NCBI GenBank assembly: GCA_963732405.1
Contig: CAVSZG010000005.1
Location: 496,001-560,000, forward strand
Direction: 5' to 3'
DNA: 64,000 bases
Source of the DNA: JAUIAI01 sp963732405
Lineage (GTDB): Bacteria; Pseudomonadota; Gammaproteobacteria; Burkholderiales; Burkholderiaceae_E
Made by a program: the position numbers and the translations under genes
Notes under the pieces: model-generated
What the model saw: only the letters and a program-made list of their open reading frames with translations
What the model was told of the DNA's origin: nothing
Database searches by the model: none
Shown here: piece by piece, positions 1 to 8,422 of the stretch
Layout: every line of letters begins with the position of its first letter
Position numbering within the stretch: the stretch's first letter is position 1

Positions 1-408
1 TGGCTGGACGCCTTGTCGCAATGGCTGGCAGAGGGCGCCGGGCAAGCGGGTCTGCCGCGCGTGCTGATGGGAGACTTCAACATCGCGCCGGACGACCGCG
101 ACGTGCATGACCCAGAGGCCTGGGAGGGCAAGGTGTTGTGTTCGGAAGCGGAGCGCGAGCGCTTTCGTCGGTTGATTGCCCTGGGGCTCACGGATTCGTT
201 TCGACTGTTCGAGCAACCCGAGCGCATCTTCAGTTGGTGGGACTACCGCCAACTGGGCTTTCGTCGCAATGCCGGCCTGAGGATCGATCATGTGCTGATC
301 GATGAGGCACTCGTCGAGCGCGCCCGGGCCTGCGTGGTGGACAAGGAACCGCGGCGCTGGGACAAGCCGTCGGATCATGCGCCGGTGGTCTGTACCCTGG
401 ACGACTGA
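1..408 (+). CDS. xthA: Exodeoxyribonuclease III, C-terminal part (5' end outside window)
   Basis: This is the C-terminal ~135 residues of an ExoIII/AP endonuclease of the exonuclease-endonuclease-phosphatase fold; the frame is open to the first base of the window. The motif MGDFNIAP carries the Asp and Asn that act in catalysis. Further on are FSWWDYR, the LRIDHVLID motif and the closing SDHAPVV with the catalytic Asp-His pair, all in family order. The enzyme removes nucleotides 3'-5' from duplex DNA and cuts at abasic sites in base excision repair. The gene converges on ntrC; the 56 bases between the two stops hold no clear terminator. Family assignment is firm; the N-terminal half cannot be judged. 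Confidence 0.93.
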   Translation, partial: WLDALSQWLAEGAGQAGLPRVLMGDFNIAPDDRDVHDPEAWEGKVLCSEAERERFRRLIALGLTDSFRLFEQPERIFSWWDYRQLGFRRNAGLRIDHVLIDEALVERARACVVDKEPRRWDKPSDHAPVVCTLDD

Positions 409-464
409 CCCGTATCAGGTCGCCACGCCGACCCGGCGCCCGGTTTTCGTGCATGACCCGCTGA

Positions 465-2045
465 TTACTCGGGCAGTCCGAGTTCCTGCACCTTCCGGGT
501 GATGGTATTGCGCCCCAGGCCGAGCATACGCGCCGCATCGATCCGTCGTCCGCCGGTATGGCGCAGGGTAATGCTCAATATTGTCGACTCGAACTGCCGG
601 GTCAGTTCGCGCATGATATCGCCCACGCCATCGGCACGCGGATCGCGCGACAAGGCTTCCAGGCGTCGGGCGGTTTCGCCCGCCAGCATCTGCACCCAGG
701 GCTCCAGATCATTCTGATCGACGGGCGTCGGTGCGGCTTGGCCGTTGTCACGGTGATGCGATGGCGCAGCACCATTGGCCGGGCCCGGTTCCCAGGTGGC
801 CCCACTGAAGCGATCGGCGCCGACCGCAGCGCCCGTTTCCCGCCTCACGGTCATGTTCTCCGCATGAGGGCTCAGTAGGGCGATCTGATCGACGGGCGTG
901 CGCAGCTCGGGCGGCAGATCACCCGGACCGATGGTCTGGGTCGACGACATCACGGTGATCCAACGACAGGCGTTTTCCAGTTGGCGCACATTGCCGGGCC
1001 AGGGCATGGCCTGCAAGGCGTGCAGGGCATCGTCAGTGAGACGCTTGGGCGTCGTGCCCATCTCGGCCGCTGCCTCATTGAGAAAGTGGCGCACCAGCAT
1101 CGGTATGTCTTCGCGGCGCTCACGTAGCGCGGGCAGACGGATACGGATGACATTGAGCCGGTGAAACAGGTCTTCCCGGAACAGTCCCTGGCGCACTCGA
1201 TCCTCGAGGCGTTGATGGGTGGCCGCGATCACCCGCACATCCGCGCGAATCGACTGCATGCCACCGACGCGGGAGAACACCCCGTCGGACAGCACACGCA
1301 GCAGCCGGGTCTGCAGTTCGGCCGGCATGTCGCCGATCTCGTCCAGAAACAGGGTACCGCCCTGGGCCTGCTCGAAGCGACCGCGCCGCTGTTGCTGAGC
1401 GCCGGTAAACGCACCCCGCTCGTGACCGAACAATTCGGACTCGAGCAACTCATGCGGAATGGCCGCCGTATTCAGGGCCACGAAAGGCTTGTCGGCGCGC
1501 ACGCTGTGTTTATGCAGGGCGTGGGCGACCAGCTCCTTGCCCGTGCCCGATTCGCCGGTGATCAGCACCGTGACCGGCGAGTTCGACAGCCGCCCGATGG
1601 CTCTGAAAACCTCCTGCATGGCCGGCGCATTGCCCAGCATGCCCATGCCATTGCCAACGCTGACCGCGGCGTCGGTGGGACGGGCGCCCTCATCGACCGC
1701 ACGGCGGATCAATTCGATGGCGTTGACCAGGTCGAAGGGCTTGGCAAGATACTCGAATGCACCGCTGCGAAACGCCGAGACCGCACTGTCCAGATCGGAA
1801 TAGGCGGTCATGACGATGACGGGAATATCAGGATAACGATCGCGGATCTCGAGCAGCATATCGATGCCGCTGACACCGGGCATCCGGATGTCCGAGACCA
1901 GCGCGCGCGGCTGATCGGTCTGCAAGGCCTGCAGGCAATCGGCGGCGCGTTCGAAGGCGCGCACCGCGTAACCTTCCCGCATCAGTGCCCGTTCGAGCAC
2001 CCATCTGATCGATTGATCGTCATCGACGATCCATACGCCATTCAT
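465..2045 (-). CDS. ntrC: Nitrogen regulation response regulator NtrC (NR(I))
   Basis: A sigma-54 activator of 526 residues, the last gene of the glnA-ntrB-ntrC group. The receiver domain (about 1-120) has the acidic DDD pocket, phospho-acceptor Asp near residue 52 in SDIRMPG, and a conserved KPF lysine. The AAA+ domain has Walker A GESGTGKE, the sigma-54 contact loop GAFTGA and the arginine-finger region. A Fis-type helix-turn-helix ends the protein (RNTITRKVQELGL). An open frame extends 17 codons upstream, but the ATG at 2045 has an AGGAGG-type site nine bases before it and directly begins the receiver domain, so I start there. A low-complexity linker (about 385-460) joins the AAA+ and Fis domains. 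Phosphorylated by NtrB, it activates glnA and other nitrogen genes. Confidence 0.95.
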   Translation of the reverse strand: MNGVWIVDDDQSIRWVLERALMREGYAVRAFERAADCLQALQTDQPRALVSDIRMPGVSGIDMLLEIRDRYPDIPVIVMTAYSDLDSAVSAFRSGAFEYLAKPFDLVNAIELIRRAVDEGARPTDAAVSVGNGMGMLGNAPAMQEVFRAIGRLSNSPVTVLITGESGTGKELVAHALHKHSVRADKPFVALNTAAIPHELLESELFGHERGAFTGAQQQRRGRFEQAQGGTLFLDEIGDMPAELQTRLLRVLSDGVFSRVGGMQSIRADVRVIAATHQRLEDRVRQGLFREDLFHRLNVIRIRLPALRERREDIPMLVRHFLNEAAAEMGTTPKRLTDDALHALQAMPWPGNVRQLENACRWITVMSSTQTIGPGDLPPELRTPVDQIALLSPHAENMTVRRETGAAVGADRFSGATWEPGPANGAAPSHHRDNGQAAPTPVDQNDLEPWVQMLAGETARRLEALSRDPRADGVGDIMRELTRQFESTILSITLRHTGGRRIDAARMLGLGRNTITRKVQELGLPE

Positions 2046-2152
2046 TGCACCAATCCTCCTGCCTGTCCAATGCTCGGTCAATCGCGCCGCGGTCACGCCC
2101 GGCCATTAACACCCATTCGCCAACGTCCGCAGACGATGCCCGGAAGCCCGGG

Positions 2153-3220
2153 TCAATCCGGTCGGGATTGATCCGCCCACGGAATGAGCACCGTGAAATC
2201 GGTGCGACCGGGGCGGCTGTCGCAGGTGATCGTGCCACCGTGCTGCTGGACAAAGGTCTGCGCCAGCGTCAGGCCCAGACCCGTACCCCCTTCACGGCCC
2301 GACACCAAGGGCAGGAACACCCGATCACGGACCGACTCTGCGACACCCGGACCATTGTCGATCACATGCAATTCCAGTGCCAGCTTGTAGCGTTGTCGGG
2401 AAATCGTTACCTGACGCGCAACACGGGTGCGTAAATCGATGCGTCCCTTGCCCTCCAGCGCCTGAGCCGCATTGCGGCCCAGATTCAGCACGACCTGGAT
2501 CAGCTGCTCGCGATCGCCATGCACGGGTGGCAGCGAGGTATCGTAGTCGCGCACCACTTCCAGCCCCGAGGTGAATTCGGCCAGCAGCAATGCACGCACC
2601 CGCTCGCAGACCTCATGCACGTTGACGTCGGTCATGCGTGCAGCCTGACGATGCGGAATCAGCAAACGATCGACCAGTTGCGACAGGCGATCCGCTTCCT
2701 TGACGATGACCCGTGCGCCCTCGCCAAGCGGCGAACCGTCCAGTTCGATCTGTAGCAGTTGCGCCGCACCTCGGATGCCGCCCAAGGGGTTCTTCACCTC
2801 ATGCGCGAGATTGCGCAACAGGTCGCGATTCTCATTGGCCAGCTCGACGAGTTGCTCATCGCGCAGCGCCCGCATGTGGATGTCGTTTTCGTAGAGCTCG
2901 ATGAGCAGCAGGCCGTCGGGCCGCTCAGGAACGACCAGGGTCACCACCAGGTCCAGTGGCTCGCGACCGGGCACCGGGGTGAGCAGGTCGATACGCTTGC
3001 GACTGAAGTGATTGGCCCGTGCCTCGCTCACCAGTATGGCGACCGGTGCCGAATTCGCCAGGACCCGCTCCAGCGTCTGGCCAGACGCGAAGCGCACCGA
3101 GACATCGAGCAGTTGCTCGGCCGCCAGATTCAGCCCGATGATCCGGTCGTCGGGTCCGAGCACAATGACGCCCGTCGCCAGCAGATCCAGCCCTGCCAGT
3201 GCGACCGGCACCTGCTCCAT
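2153..3220 (-). CDS. ntrB: Nitrogen regulation sensor histidine kinase/phosphatase NtrB
   Basis: A soluble two-component kinase of 355 residues. An N-terminal PAS domain (about 10-110) is followed by the H-box NLAHEVKNPLGG with the phospho-histidine, an N-box around LNLGRNAAQAL, and G-boxes DNGPGV and GGTGLGL. There is no membrane segment, as expected for NtrB, which is controlled in the cytoplasm by the PII protein. Its length matches the family. It lies 7 bases after the DUF4124 gene and 107 bases before ntrC, so glnA to ntrC probably form one transcription unit with a possible internal promoter for ntrC. Confidence 0.94.
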   Translation of the reverse strand: MEQVPVALAGLDLLATGVIVLGPDDRIIGLNLAAEQLLDVSVRFASGQTLERVLANSAPVAILVSEARANHFSRKRIDLLTPVPGREPLDLVVTLVVPERPDGLLLIELYENDIHMRALRDEQLVELANENRDLLRNLAHEVKNPLGGIRGAAQLLQIELDGSPLGEGARVIVKEADRLSQLVDRLLIPHRQAARMTDVNVHEVCERVRALLLAEFTSGLEVVRDYDTSLPPVHGDREQLIQVVLNLGRNAAQALEGKGRIDLRTRVARQVTISRQRYKLALELHVIDNGPGVAESVRDRVFLPLVSGREGGTGLGLTLAQTFVQQHGGTITCDSRPGRTDFTVLIPWADQSRPD

Positions 3221-3227
3221 GCGCGGA

Positions 3228-3776
3228 TCAGTTGTTCAGATCGTCGATCTCGCGACGCAGGGCGCCGACATTGCTCTCATGACGGGCAATGTCGGTGCGC
3301 ATCTGTTCGACGCGATCGAGATACTTCTGATAGTTGCGCTCGTCACCATGACGCTCGGGCTGACCATCGTTGAACTGCCCACGCAGACTGGACAATCGAT
3401 CCTGCTCGCGCTTGAGCTCGTCATGCAGGATTCGCGAGCGATCGTTGTCTCGCGTTTTCTGCGTCGCCGAGCTGATCTGCGGAAAGGGTGACGCCGGCTT
3501 CGAATCGCCAATCCGACCGTTGGCCGCAGACGAGCGCGGCGCGGGCGCAGGAATGGTGGTGATGGTGGGCAGCTCGACCTGCTGGCAGCGCCGCGCCGGG
3601 TCGCTGCCCGGTGCCGCGTTGCTGTACTCGATGACGCCGGCCGGTGTTTCACAACGGAAGATCGGACCAGCGGTGGCCCCCGCCTGGGCCGCCACGGCCA
3701 CGGTCTGCATCAGACCGACGGCAAGCAGCAAACGAAGCGACGATCCGGCCATGGACGATTCTGAGTGCTTTTTCAT
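3228..3776 (-). CDS. DUF4124-domain periplasmic protein with C-terminal coiled coil
   Basis: A predicted exported protein of about 182 residues between glnA and ntrB. From the chosen ATG the protein begins with lysines and a hydrophobic stretch (LRLLLAVGLMQTVAVAAQAGA) typical of a Sec signal peptide. Next comes a DUF4124 module (IFRCETPAGVIEYSN) with a second cysteine in ARRCQ, then a Ser/Pro-rich linker. A charged heptad-like tail from about residue 120 (LKREQDRLSSLRGQF) looks like coiled coil. A longer open frame upstream lacks a signal sequence and is not used; an ATG eight codons downstream is an alternative start. DUF4124 proteins commonly sit between glnA and ntrBC in proteobacteria, but their function is unknown to me. 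Confidence 0.8.
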   Translation of the reverse strand: MKKHSESSMAGSSLRLLLAVGLMQTVAVAAQAGATAGPIFRCETPAGVIEYSNAAPGSDPARRCQQVELPTITTIPAPAPRSSAANGRIGDSKPASPFPQISSATQKTRDNDRSRILHDELKREQDRLSSLRGQFNDGQPERHGDERNYQKYLDRVEQMRTDIARHESNVGALRREIDDLNN

Positions 3777-3991
3777 GATGTTGGCGGCAGTGAGGAAGAC
3801 AGGATGCACAACTCTATCGCATGTCCGGCCCGGTCGCCGGCCTCTCCGGCGACCAACCGTTGATACCCGCTCCGGCCAAGCCGAACGGTCGATCCGACCG
3901 CACAAAAACAACAGCCCTCATCCGCCATACGGCGCGCCAACGCCCACCATCGGCCCAACCGCCGGTTGAAGTGGGCGAGGCCATGCCGTTC

Positions 3992-5404
3992 TCAGAGTGA
4001 GTAGTACATGTCGAATTCAACCGGATGAGGCGTCATGCGCAGGCGCTGGACCTCGCCCATCTTCAGGTTGATGAAGGCATCGATCAACTCGTCACCGAAC
4101 ACACCGCCACGGGTCAGGAACTCGCGATCGGCATCCAGCGCTTCCAGCGCCTGTTCAAGCGATGAGCACACGGTCGGAATCTTCGCGTCCTCTTCGGGTG
4201 GCAGATCATAGAGGTTCTTGTCCGCCGCCTCGCCCGGATGAATCTTGTTCTGCACGCCGTCCAGCCCGGCCATCAGCAAGGCCGAAAACGCCAGATAGGG
4301 ATTGGCCATCGGATCGGGGAAGCGCGCCTCGATGCGCCGCCCCTTGGGATTGGACACGTACGGGATACGAATCGAAGCCGAGCGATTGCGTGCCGAATAG
4401 GCGAGCTTGACCGGCGCCTCGTAGTGAGGGACCAGACGCTTGTACGAGTTCGTCGTCGGATTGGTGATGGCATTCAGGGCACGCGCATGCTTGATGATGC
4501 CGCCGATATAAAACAGCGCGAACTCCGACAGACCTGCGTACTTGTCACCGGCGAACAGGTTCTCGCCGCCTTTCCAGACTGACTGGTGGACATGCATGCC
4601 CGAACCGTTGTCGCCGACGATCGGCTTTGGCATGAAGGTGACGGTCTTGCCGTAGCTGTGCGCCACGTTCATGATCACGTACTTCATCCGCTGATTCCAG
4701 TCGGCGCGCTGAACCAGATCAGAGAACCTGGTGCCGATTTCGTTTTGTCCGGCGCCGGCCACTTCGTGGTGATGCACCTCGACCGGAATCCCCAGCTGTT
4801 CGAGGATCATGCACATCTCGTTTCGGATGTCCATTGCCGAGTCAACGGGTGGCACCGGGAAATAGCCTCCCTTGACGGCCGGTCGATGGCCAAGATTGCC
4901 GCCCTCGATCTCCTTGCCGGTTGACCAGCTCGCTTCTTCCGAATTGATCTTGTAGAACGAACCCGACATGTCCGACGACCAGGTGATGCTGTCGAAGATG
5001 AAGAACTCGGGCTCCGGACCGAAATACGCGGTATCGCCCAGGCCGGTGGACTTCAGATAGGCATCGGCACGTTTGGCCAGTGAGCGCGGATCGCGTGAAT
5101 AACCTTTGCCATCGGACGGCTCGACCACATCACAGGTAAGGATCAGCGTGGGCTCCTCGCGAAACGGATCCATCACCGCGGTCGCGGGATCCGGCATCAG
5201 CAACATGTCGGATGCCTCGATTCCCTTCCATCCGGCGATCGAGGATCCATCGAAGGCATGGCCATCGTTGAACTTGTCGTCGTCGAAGGCCGAAACGGGC
5301 ACGGAAACGTGGTGCTCCTTGCCGATCGTGTCAGTGAAACGGAAGTCAACAAACTTGACTTCGTTATCGGTGATCATCTTGCTTACATCTTTGGCGGTGG
5401 CCAT
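3992..5404 (-). CDS. glnA: Glutamine synthetase type I
   Basis: ATP-dependent ligation of ammonia to glutamate, in the cytoplasm as a dodecamer. The 470 residues match GSI-beta length. Visible hallmarks are the DGSSIAGW loop near residue 50, the metal and glutamate site in PEPEFFIFD, the HHEVAGAGQNEIG motif, the ATP-site stretch NGSGMHVHQS, and the segment NLYDLPPEE, whose Tyr is the adenylylation site of the GlnE-controlled subfamily. The activity is therefore probably tuned by adenylylation as well as by NtrC-dependent transcription. The gene heads the glnA-DUF4124-ntrB-ntrC group, about 175 bases downstream of a sigma-54 promoter. Confidence 0.97.
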   Translation of the reverse strand: MATAKDVSKMITDNEVKFVDFRFTDTIGKEHHVSVPVSAFDDDKFNDGHAFDGSSIAGWKGIEASDMLLMPDPATAVMDPFREEPTLILTCDVVEPSDGKGYSRDPRSLAKRADAYLKSTGLGDTAYFGPEPEFFIFDSITWSSDMSGSFYKINSEEASWSTGKEIEGGNLGHRPAVKGGYFPVPPVDSAMDIRNEMCMILEQLGIPVEVHHHEVAGAGQNEIGTRFSDLVQRADWNQRMKYVIMNVAHSYGKTVTFMPKPIVGDNGSGMHVHQSVWKGGENLFAGDKYAGLSEFALFYIGGIIKHARALNAITNPTTNSYKRLVPHYEAPVKLAYSARNRSASIRIPYVSNPKGRRIEARFPDPMANPYLAFSALLMAGLDGVQNKIHPGEAADKNLYDLPPEEDAKIPTVCSSLEQALEALDADREFLTRGGVFGDELIDAFINLKMGEVQRLRMTPHPVEFDMYYSL

Positions 5405-5589
5405 CGAGTCCTTCTCCTCGGATTAAACAGTTCGGTGCGCGGGTAAACGTGCGATTGTCGGGGTTATTGCCGGGCAAGAGCAAATGGGCATTACCGGGCT
5501 GTCGCTGTCCCGACACCAGCGCGGTCCATCGGCGAAACCTGCCTGGTGAATCCGACCGCAATCACCCGCTCAGGCAATGACAGGGCTTT

Positions 5590-5605
5590 AGCAGCATCCA
5601 TGCCA
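5590..5605 (-). promoter_or_regulatory. Sigma-54 (-24/-12) promoter of glnA
   Basis: On the minus strand this reads TGGCATGGATGCTGCT. Compared with the sigma-54 consensus TGGCACG-N4-TTGCW, both invariant dinucleotides (GG and GC) are present with exactly 10 bases between them. Transcription would begin near 5578, leaving a leader of about 174 bases before glnA. No other gene lies in the 400-base gap 5405-5804; apart from this promoter and the upstream sites at 5754-5799 I see no further structure there. Confidence 0.72.
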
Positions 5606-5753
5606 CCATCCGTGCAGGCCCGTCGGGGCAATCTCGCCCGGTTCGGCGCCCCGCCAACCGACCGCAGCGCGCGCTGAACCGGTTCCGGGGAGGTGGGAGC
5701 CGCCTGCTGCACCCCCCGGAATCCCTGCGCCCACCGACCGCTTCCCAATGGTG

Positions 5754-5799
5754 CGCCCTATTTTAGGGCACATACCACGAAACGCTCTGTTTTGGTGCA
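5754..5799. promoter_or_regulatory. Probable NtrC enhancer: two dyad sites upstream of glnA
   Basis: Two sites resemble the NtrC consensus GCACCA-N3-TGGTGC. The first, GCCCTA-TTT-TAGGGC (5755-5769), is a perfect dyad. The second, GCTCTG-TTT-TGGTGC (5784-5798), has one perfect half. Their centres are 29 bases apart, close to three helical turns, and both have a TTT spacer. They lie about 185 and 215 bases upstream of the predicted glnA start, a usual position for a sigma-54 enhancer, just past the hemW stop codon. The function is inferred from motif, spacing and context. Confidence 0.55.
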
Positions 5800-5804
5800 T
5801 TAAA

Positions 5805-7028
5805 TCAGGCGAGAAACATCGCCTGCAGGTCATTCAGGAAGCGCAGGCCGAGCGGACTGGCCTTCAATCGGGACGGATCCGGATCCAGCAAGCCCGCCGA
5901 ACTCGCGCGTGCCAGACTGGCCGAGATCGAGGCCAGGTTCTGGCCGGTCCGGGCCTCGAAGCGATCGATCGATACCCCCTCGACCAGACGCAGGGCATTG
6001 AGCATGAACTCAAAGGGCAGATCGGCCGAACTCAGGCGACGCCGCTGATGGACGGCCTGACCACGGGCCACGGCCTGCTGATAAGACAGCGGGTGCCGGA
6101 TCCGGGTGTGTCGTTCGATACGGTCATGGAACGACAGCTTGCTGTGGGCACCGGCGCCAATGCCCAGGTAATCGCCAAACTCCCAGTAGTTCAGATTGTG
6201 CCGACATCGGTGTCCGGCACGCGCCCAGGCGCTGACTTCATAGCGCTGCAATCCGGCCGTTGCCAGGCGTGACTCGACCTGATCGCCCAGGGCTGCGCCC
6301 AGATCGTCATCGGGCAAACCCTCGGGCGGACGGATCGCAAACGGCGTCCCCGCCTCCAGGGTCAGGTGGTAGCAGGACAGATGGGGCGGATCGTGGGCGA
6401 GTGCCGCCGCCAGGTCCTGATCGAGCATGTCAGCGGTCTGACCGGGCAAGGCAAACATCAGATCCAGATTAAAGCTGGCAAAGCACTCGGCCGCGGTCTC
6501 GACGGCCGCATGCGCAGCGTGCGCATCATGCACCCGGCCCAGTATCCGCAGTTTCTCGTCATCGAAACTCTGCACGCCGATCGACAGCCGGTTCACACCC
6601 GCCTGGCGAAAACCTTGAAAGCGCGCGCGCTCGAAGGTTCCCGGATTGGCCTCGAGCGTGATTTCGGCATCGGCGCTCAGGCGAACCCGCGAGCGGACCG
6701 CCGCGAGCAGACGATCGATCGAATCAGGCGAGAACAAGCTCGGCGTCCCGCCGCCCAGAAAGACGCTGTGCACGGTCCGGCCCCAGATCGAGGGCAGCGA
6801 TTGTTCAAGATCATCGATCAGGGAATCGATATACGGGTCTTGCGCGATGCCATCGGCCGGTTGGCGATGTGAATTGAAATCACAGTAGGGACACTTCTGA
6901 ATACACCAGGGCAGATGTACATACAGCGCCAACTGCGGCGGCACAGCGAGCCCACCGACCTGACCGGTCGCGGACGCGGTGGCCGGTGTCGCATGCGCCG
7001 AGTCGGGGCGTAGCGGAATCACCTTCAT
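5805..7028 (-). CDS. hemW: HemW-type radical SAM protein (haem chaperone; HemN-like)
   Basis: A protein of 407 residues with the radical-SAM cluster motif CIQKCPYC (Cys 42, 46, 49) preceded by LYVHLPWC, then GGGTPSL and SIGVQSFDD, all typical of the HemN/HemW family. HemW members insert haem into target proteins; older annotations call them oxygen-independent coproporphyrinogen III oxidase. The CxxxCxxC pattern without an additional N-terminal cysteine favours HemW over true HemN. It is the last gene of the minus-strand run that includes rph and rdgB, starting 6 bases after the rdgB stop. The first ~30 residues are a variable extension, so the exact start is less sure. Confidence 0.9.
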   Translation of the reverse strand: MKVIPLRPDSAHATPATASATGQVGGLAVPPQLALYVHLPWCIQKCPYCDFNSHRQPADGIAQDPYIDSLIDDLEQSLPSIWGRTVHSVFLGGGTPSLFSPDSIDRLLAAVRSRVRLSADAEITLEANPGTFERARFQGFRQAGVNRLSIGVQSFDDEKLRILGRVHDAHAAHAAVETAAECFASFNLDLMFALPGQTADMLDQDLAAALAHDPPHLSCYHLTLEAGTPFAIRPPEGLPDDDLGAALGDQVESRLATAGLQRYEVSAWARAGHRCRHNLNYWEFGDYLGIGAGAHSKLSFHDRIERHTRIRHPLSYQQAVARGQAVHQRRRLSSADLPFEFMLNALRLVEGVSIDRFEARTGQNLASISASLARASSAGLLDPDPSRLKASPLGLRFLNDLQAMFLA

Positions 7029-7034
7029 GGGCGA

Positions 7035-7682
7035 TCAGCCCGCCGGGACACGCGCGTGGGCGTTTCGGGACAGCAGATGCGCACCCAGCGACTGCATCGC
7101 CAGGGCACGATGACTGATCGCATTTTTGTGCTCGGGAGCGAGTTCGGCGGCCGTTCGGCCCAGGTCGGGCAACAGAAAATGCGGGTCGTAGCCGAAACCT
7201 GCGCTGCCGCGCGGCGAATCGATCACATGGCCATACCAAAGCCCCTGGGCAATCAGTGGCAGGGGATCGGCCGGATGCTCGACCCAGACCAGAACGCACA
7301 CATAACAGGCCGTACGGGCCGGGTCATCCGCTTGCGGTGCGATCGATCGCAGGCGTTCGACCAGCCAGCGGTTGTTCGCCTCGTCGCCCGCACCCTGCCC
7401 GGCGCGTTGCGCGAATCGTGCCGAGTAAATCCCGGGTTCGCCACCCAGGGCCGGCACACAGATGCCCGAGTCATCGGCGATCGCCGGCAGGCCCGCCAGC
7501 CCGCTCGCATGACGGGCCTTGACCAGCGCATTTTCAACAAAGCCGGGAAACGGCTCGTCCGGTGCTTCAATGCCAAAATCCTGTTGCGAACAGGCACGGA
7601 TGCCCAGCGGGTCCAGCAATCGTTCCAACTCTCGCAACTTGCCCGGATTGCCCGTGGCGACCACGCAGCGGGGCATCGTCAT
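7035..7682 (-). CDS. rdgB: dITP/XTP pyrophosphatase (RdgB/HAM1 family)
   Basis: House-cleaning nucleotide hydrolase that converts non-canonical purine triphosphates (dITP, XTP) to monophosphates, keeping them out of DNA. Of the 215 residues, VVATGNPGKLREL opens the fold, ADDSGICVPALGG is the signature loop with the metal-binding Asp residues, and GFGYDPHFLLPD plus SHRALA complete the family motifs. Its ATG overlaps the rph stop as ATGA, so the two are translationally coupled. A second in-frame Met two codons later is an alternative start. Confidence 0.94.
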   Translation of the reverse strand: MTMPRCVVATGNPGKLRELERLLDPLGIRACSQQDFGIEAPDEPFPGFVENALVKARHASGLAGLPAIADDSGICVPALGGEPGIYSARFAQRAGQGAGDEANNRWLVERLRSIAPQADDPARTACYVCVLVWVEHPADPLPLIAQGLWYGHVIDSPRGSAGFGYDPHFLLPDLGRTAAELAPEHKNAISHRALAMQSLGAHLLSRNAHARVPAG

Positions 7683-8422
7683 GCGGCGAGCGCGGCCCGC
7701 TGCCGTTCGAACAAGTGGGTGATTCCGGACTGCGCATAGTCGAGCATCTGGTTCATTTCACTGCGGCTGAATGCGCCCCGCTCGGCGGTTCCCTGGACCT
7801 CGATGAGACCGCCGGCACCCGTCATGACCACGTTCAGATCGGTGCCGCAGCCGGAATCTTCGGGATAGTCCAGATCGAGATACACCTGTCCCTCCACGAT
7901 GCCGACCGAGACGGCAGCCACTTGTTCGCGCAGCGGATCCTGCCCGAGTTCACCGCGCTCGCGCAGTCGGGTGAACGCATCGGCCAAGGCCACCCAGGCA
8001 CCGGTGATGCTCGCGGTCCGGGTGCCGCCATCGGCCTGCAGCACATCACAATCGACGGTCACGGTGCGCTCGCCAAGCGCAGTCAGATCGACCACCGCCC
8101 GAAGGCTGCGGCCGATCAGGCGCTGGATTTCCATGGTCCGGCCGCTTTGCCGCCCGCGCGCTGCCTCGCGCTGACCGCGCGTGTTGGTCGCCCCGGGCAA
8201 CATGCCGTATTCGGCGGTGAGCCAACCCTCGCCTCGCCCCTTCATCCAGCCCGGCACCCGGTCTTCGATCGATACCGTGCACAGCACCCGGGTATCGCCG
8301 AACGAGACCAGCACGCTGCCGGGCGCATGCCGGGTGAATCCTCGCTCGAATGTGACTGGCCGCATGGCCTGCGGACCACGGCCATTGCTGCGCCCAGGCG
8401 CAAGCCCATCGGGCTCCCCCAT
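7679..8422 (-). CDS. rph: Ribonuclease PH
   Basis: Phosphorolytic 3'-5' exoribonuclease that trims the 3' ends of tRNA precursors. The protein has 247 residues, near the family's usual ~240, with the PH-domain landmarks GDTRVLCTVS, GWLTAEYGMLPGAT, RGRQSGRTMEIQRLIGRSLR and CDVLQADGGTRTASITGAW. The start codon abuts the stop of the PP2C gene, and the stop overlaps rdgB. The rph-rdgB-hemW order is common in betaproteobacteria. Confidence 0.95.
   Translation of the reverse strand: MGEPDGLAPGRSNGRGPQAMRPVTFERGFTRHAPGSVLVSFGDTRVLCTVSIEDRVPGWMKGRGEGWLTAEYGMLPGATNTRGQREAARGRQSGRTMEIQRLIGRSLRAVVDLTALGERTVTVDCDVLQADGGTRTASITGAWVALADAFTRLRERGELGQDPLREQVAAVSVGIVEGQVYLDLDYPEDSGCGTDLNVVMTGAGGLIEVQGTAERGAFSRSEMNQMLDYAQSGITHLFERQRAALAA

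Noticed and set aside
1161..2171. Plus-strand open frame of ~336 codons over ntrC
   Set aside because: Antisense to the conserved AAA+ and receiver domains, with no similarity to any family.
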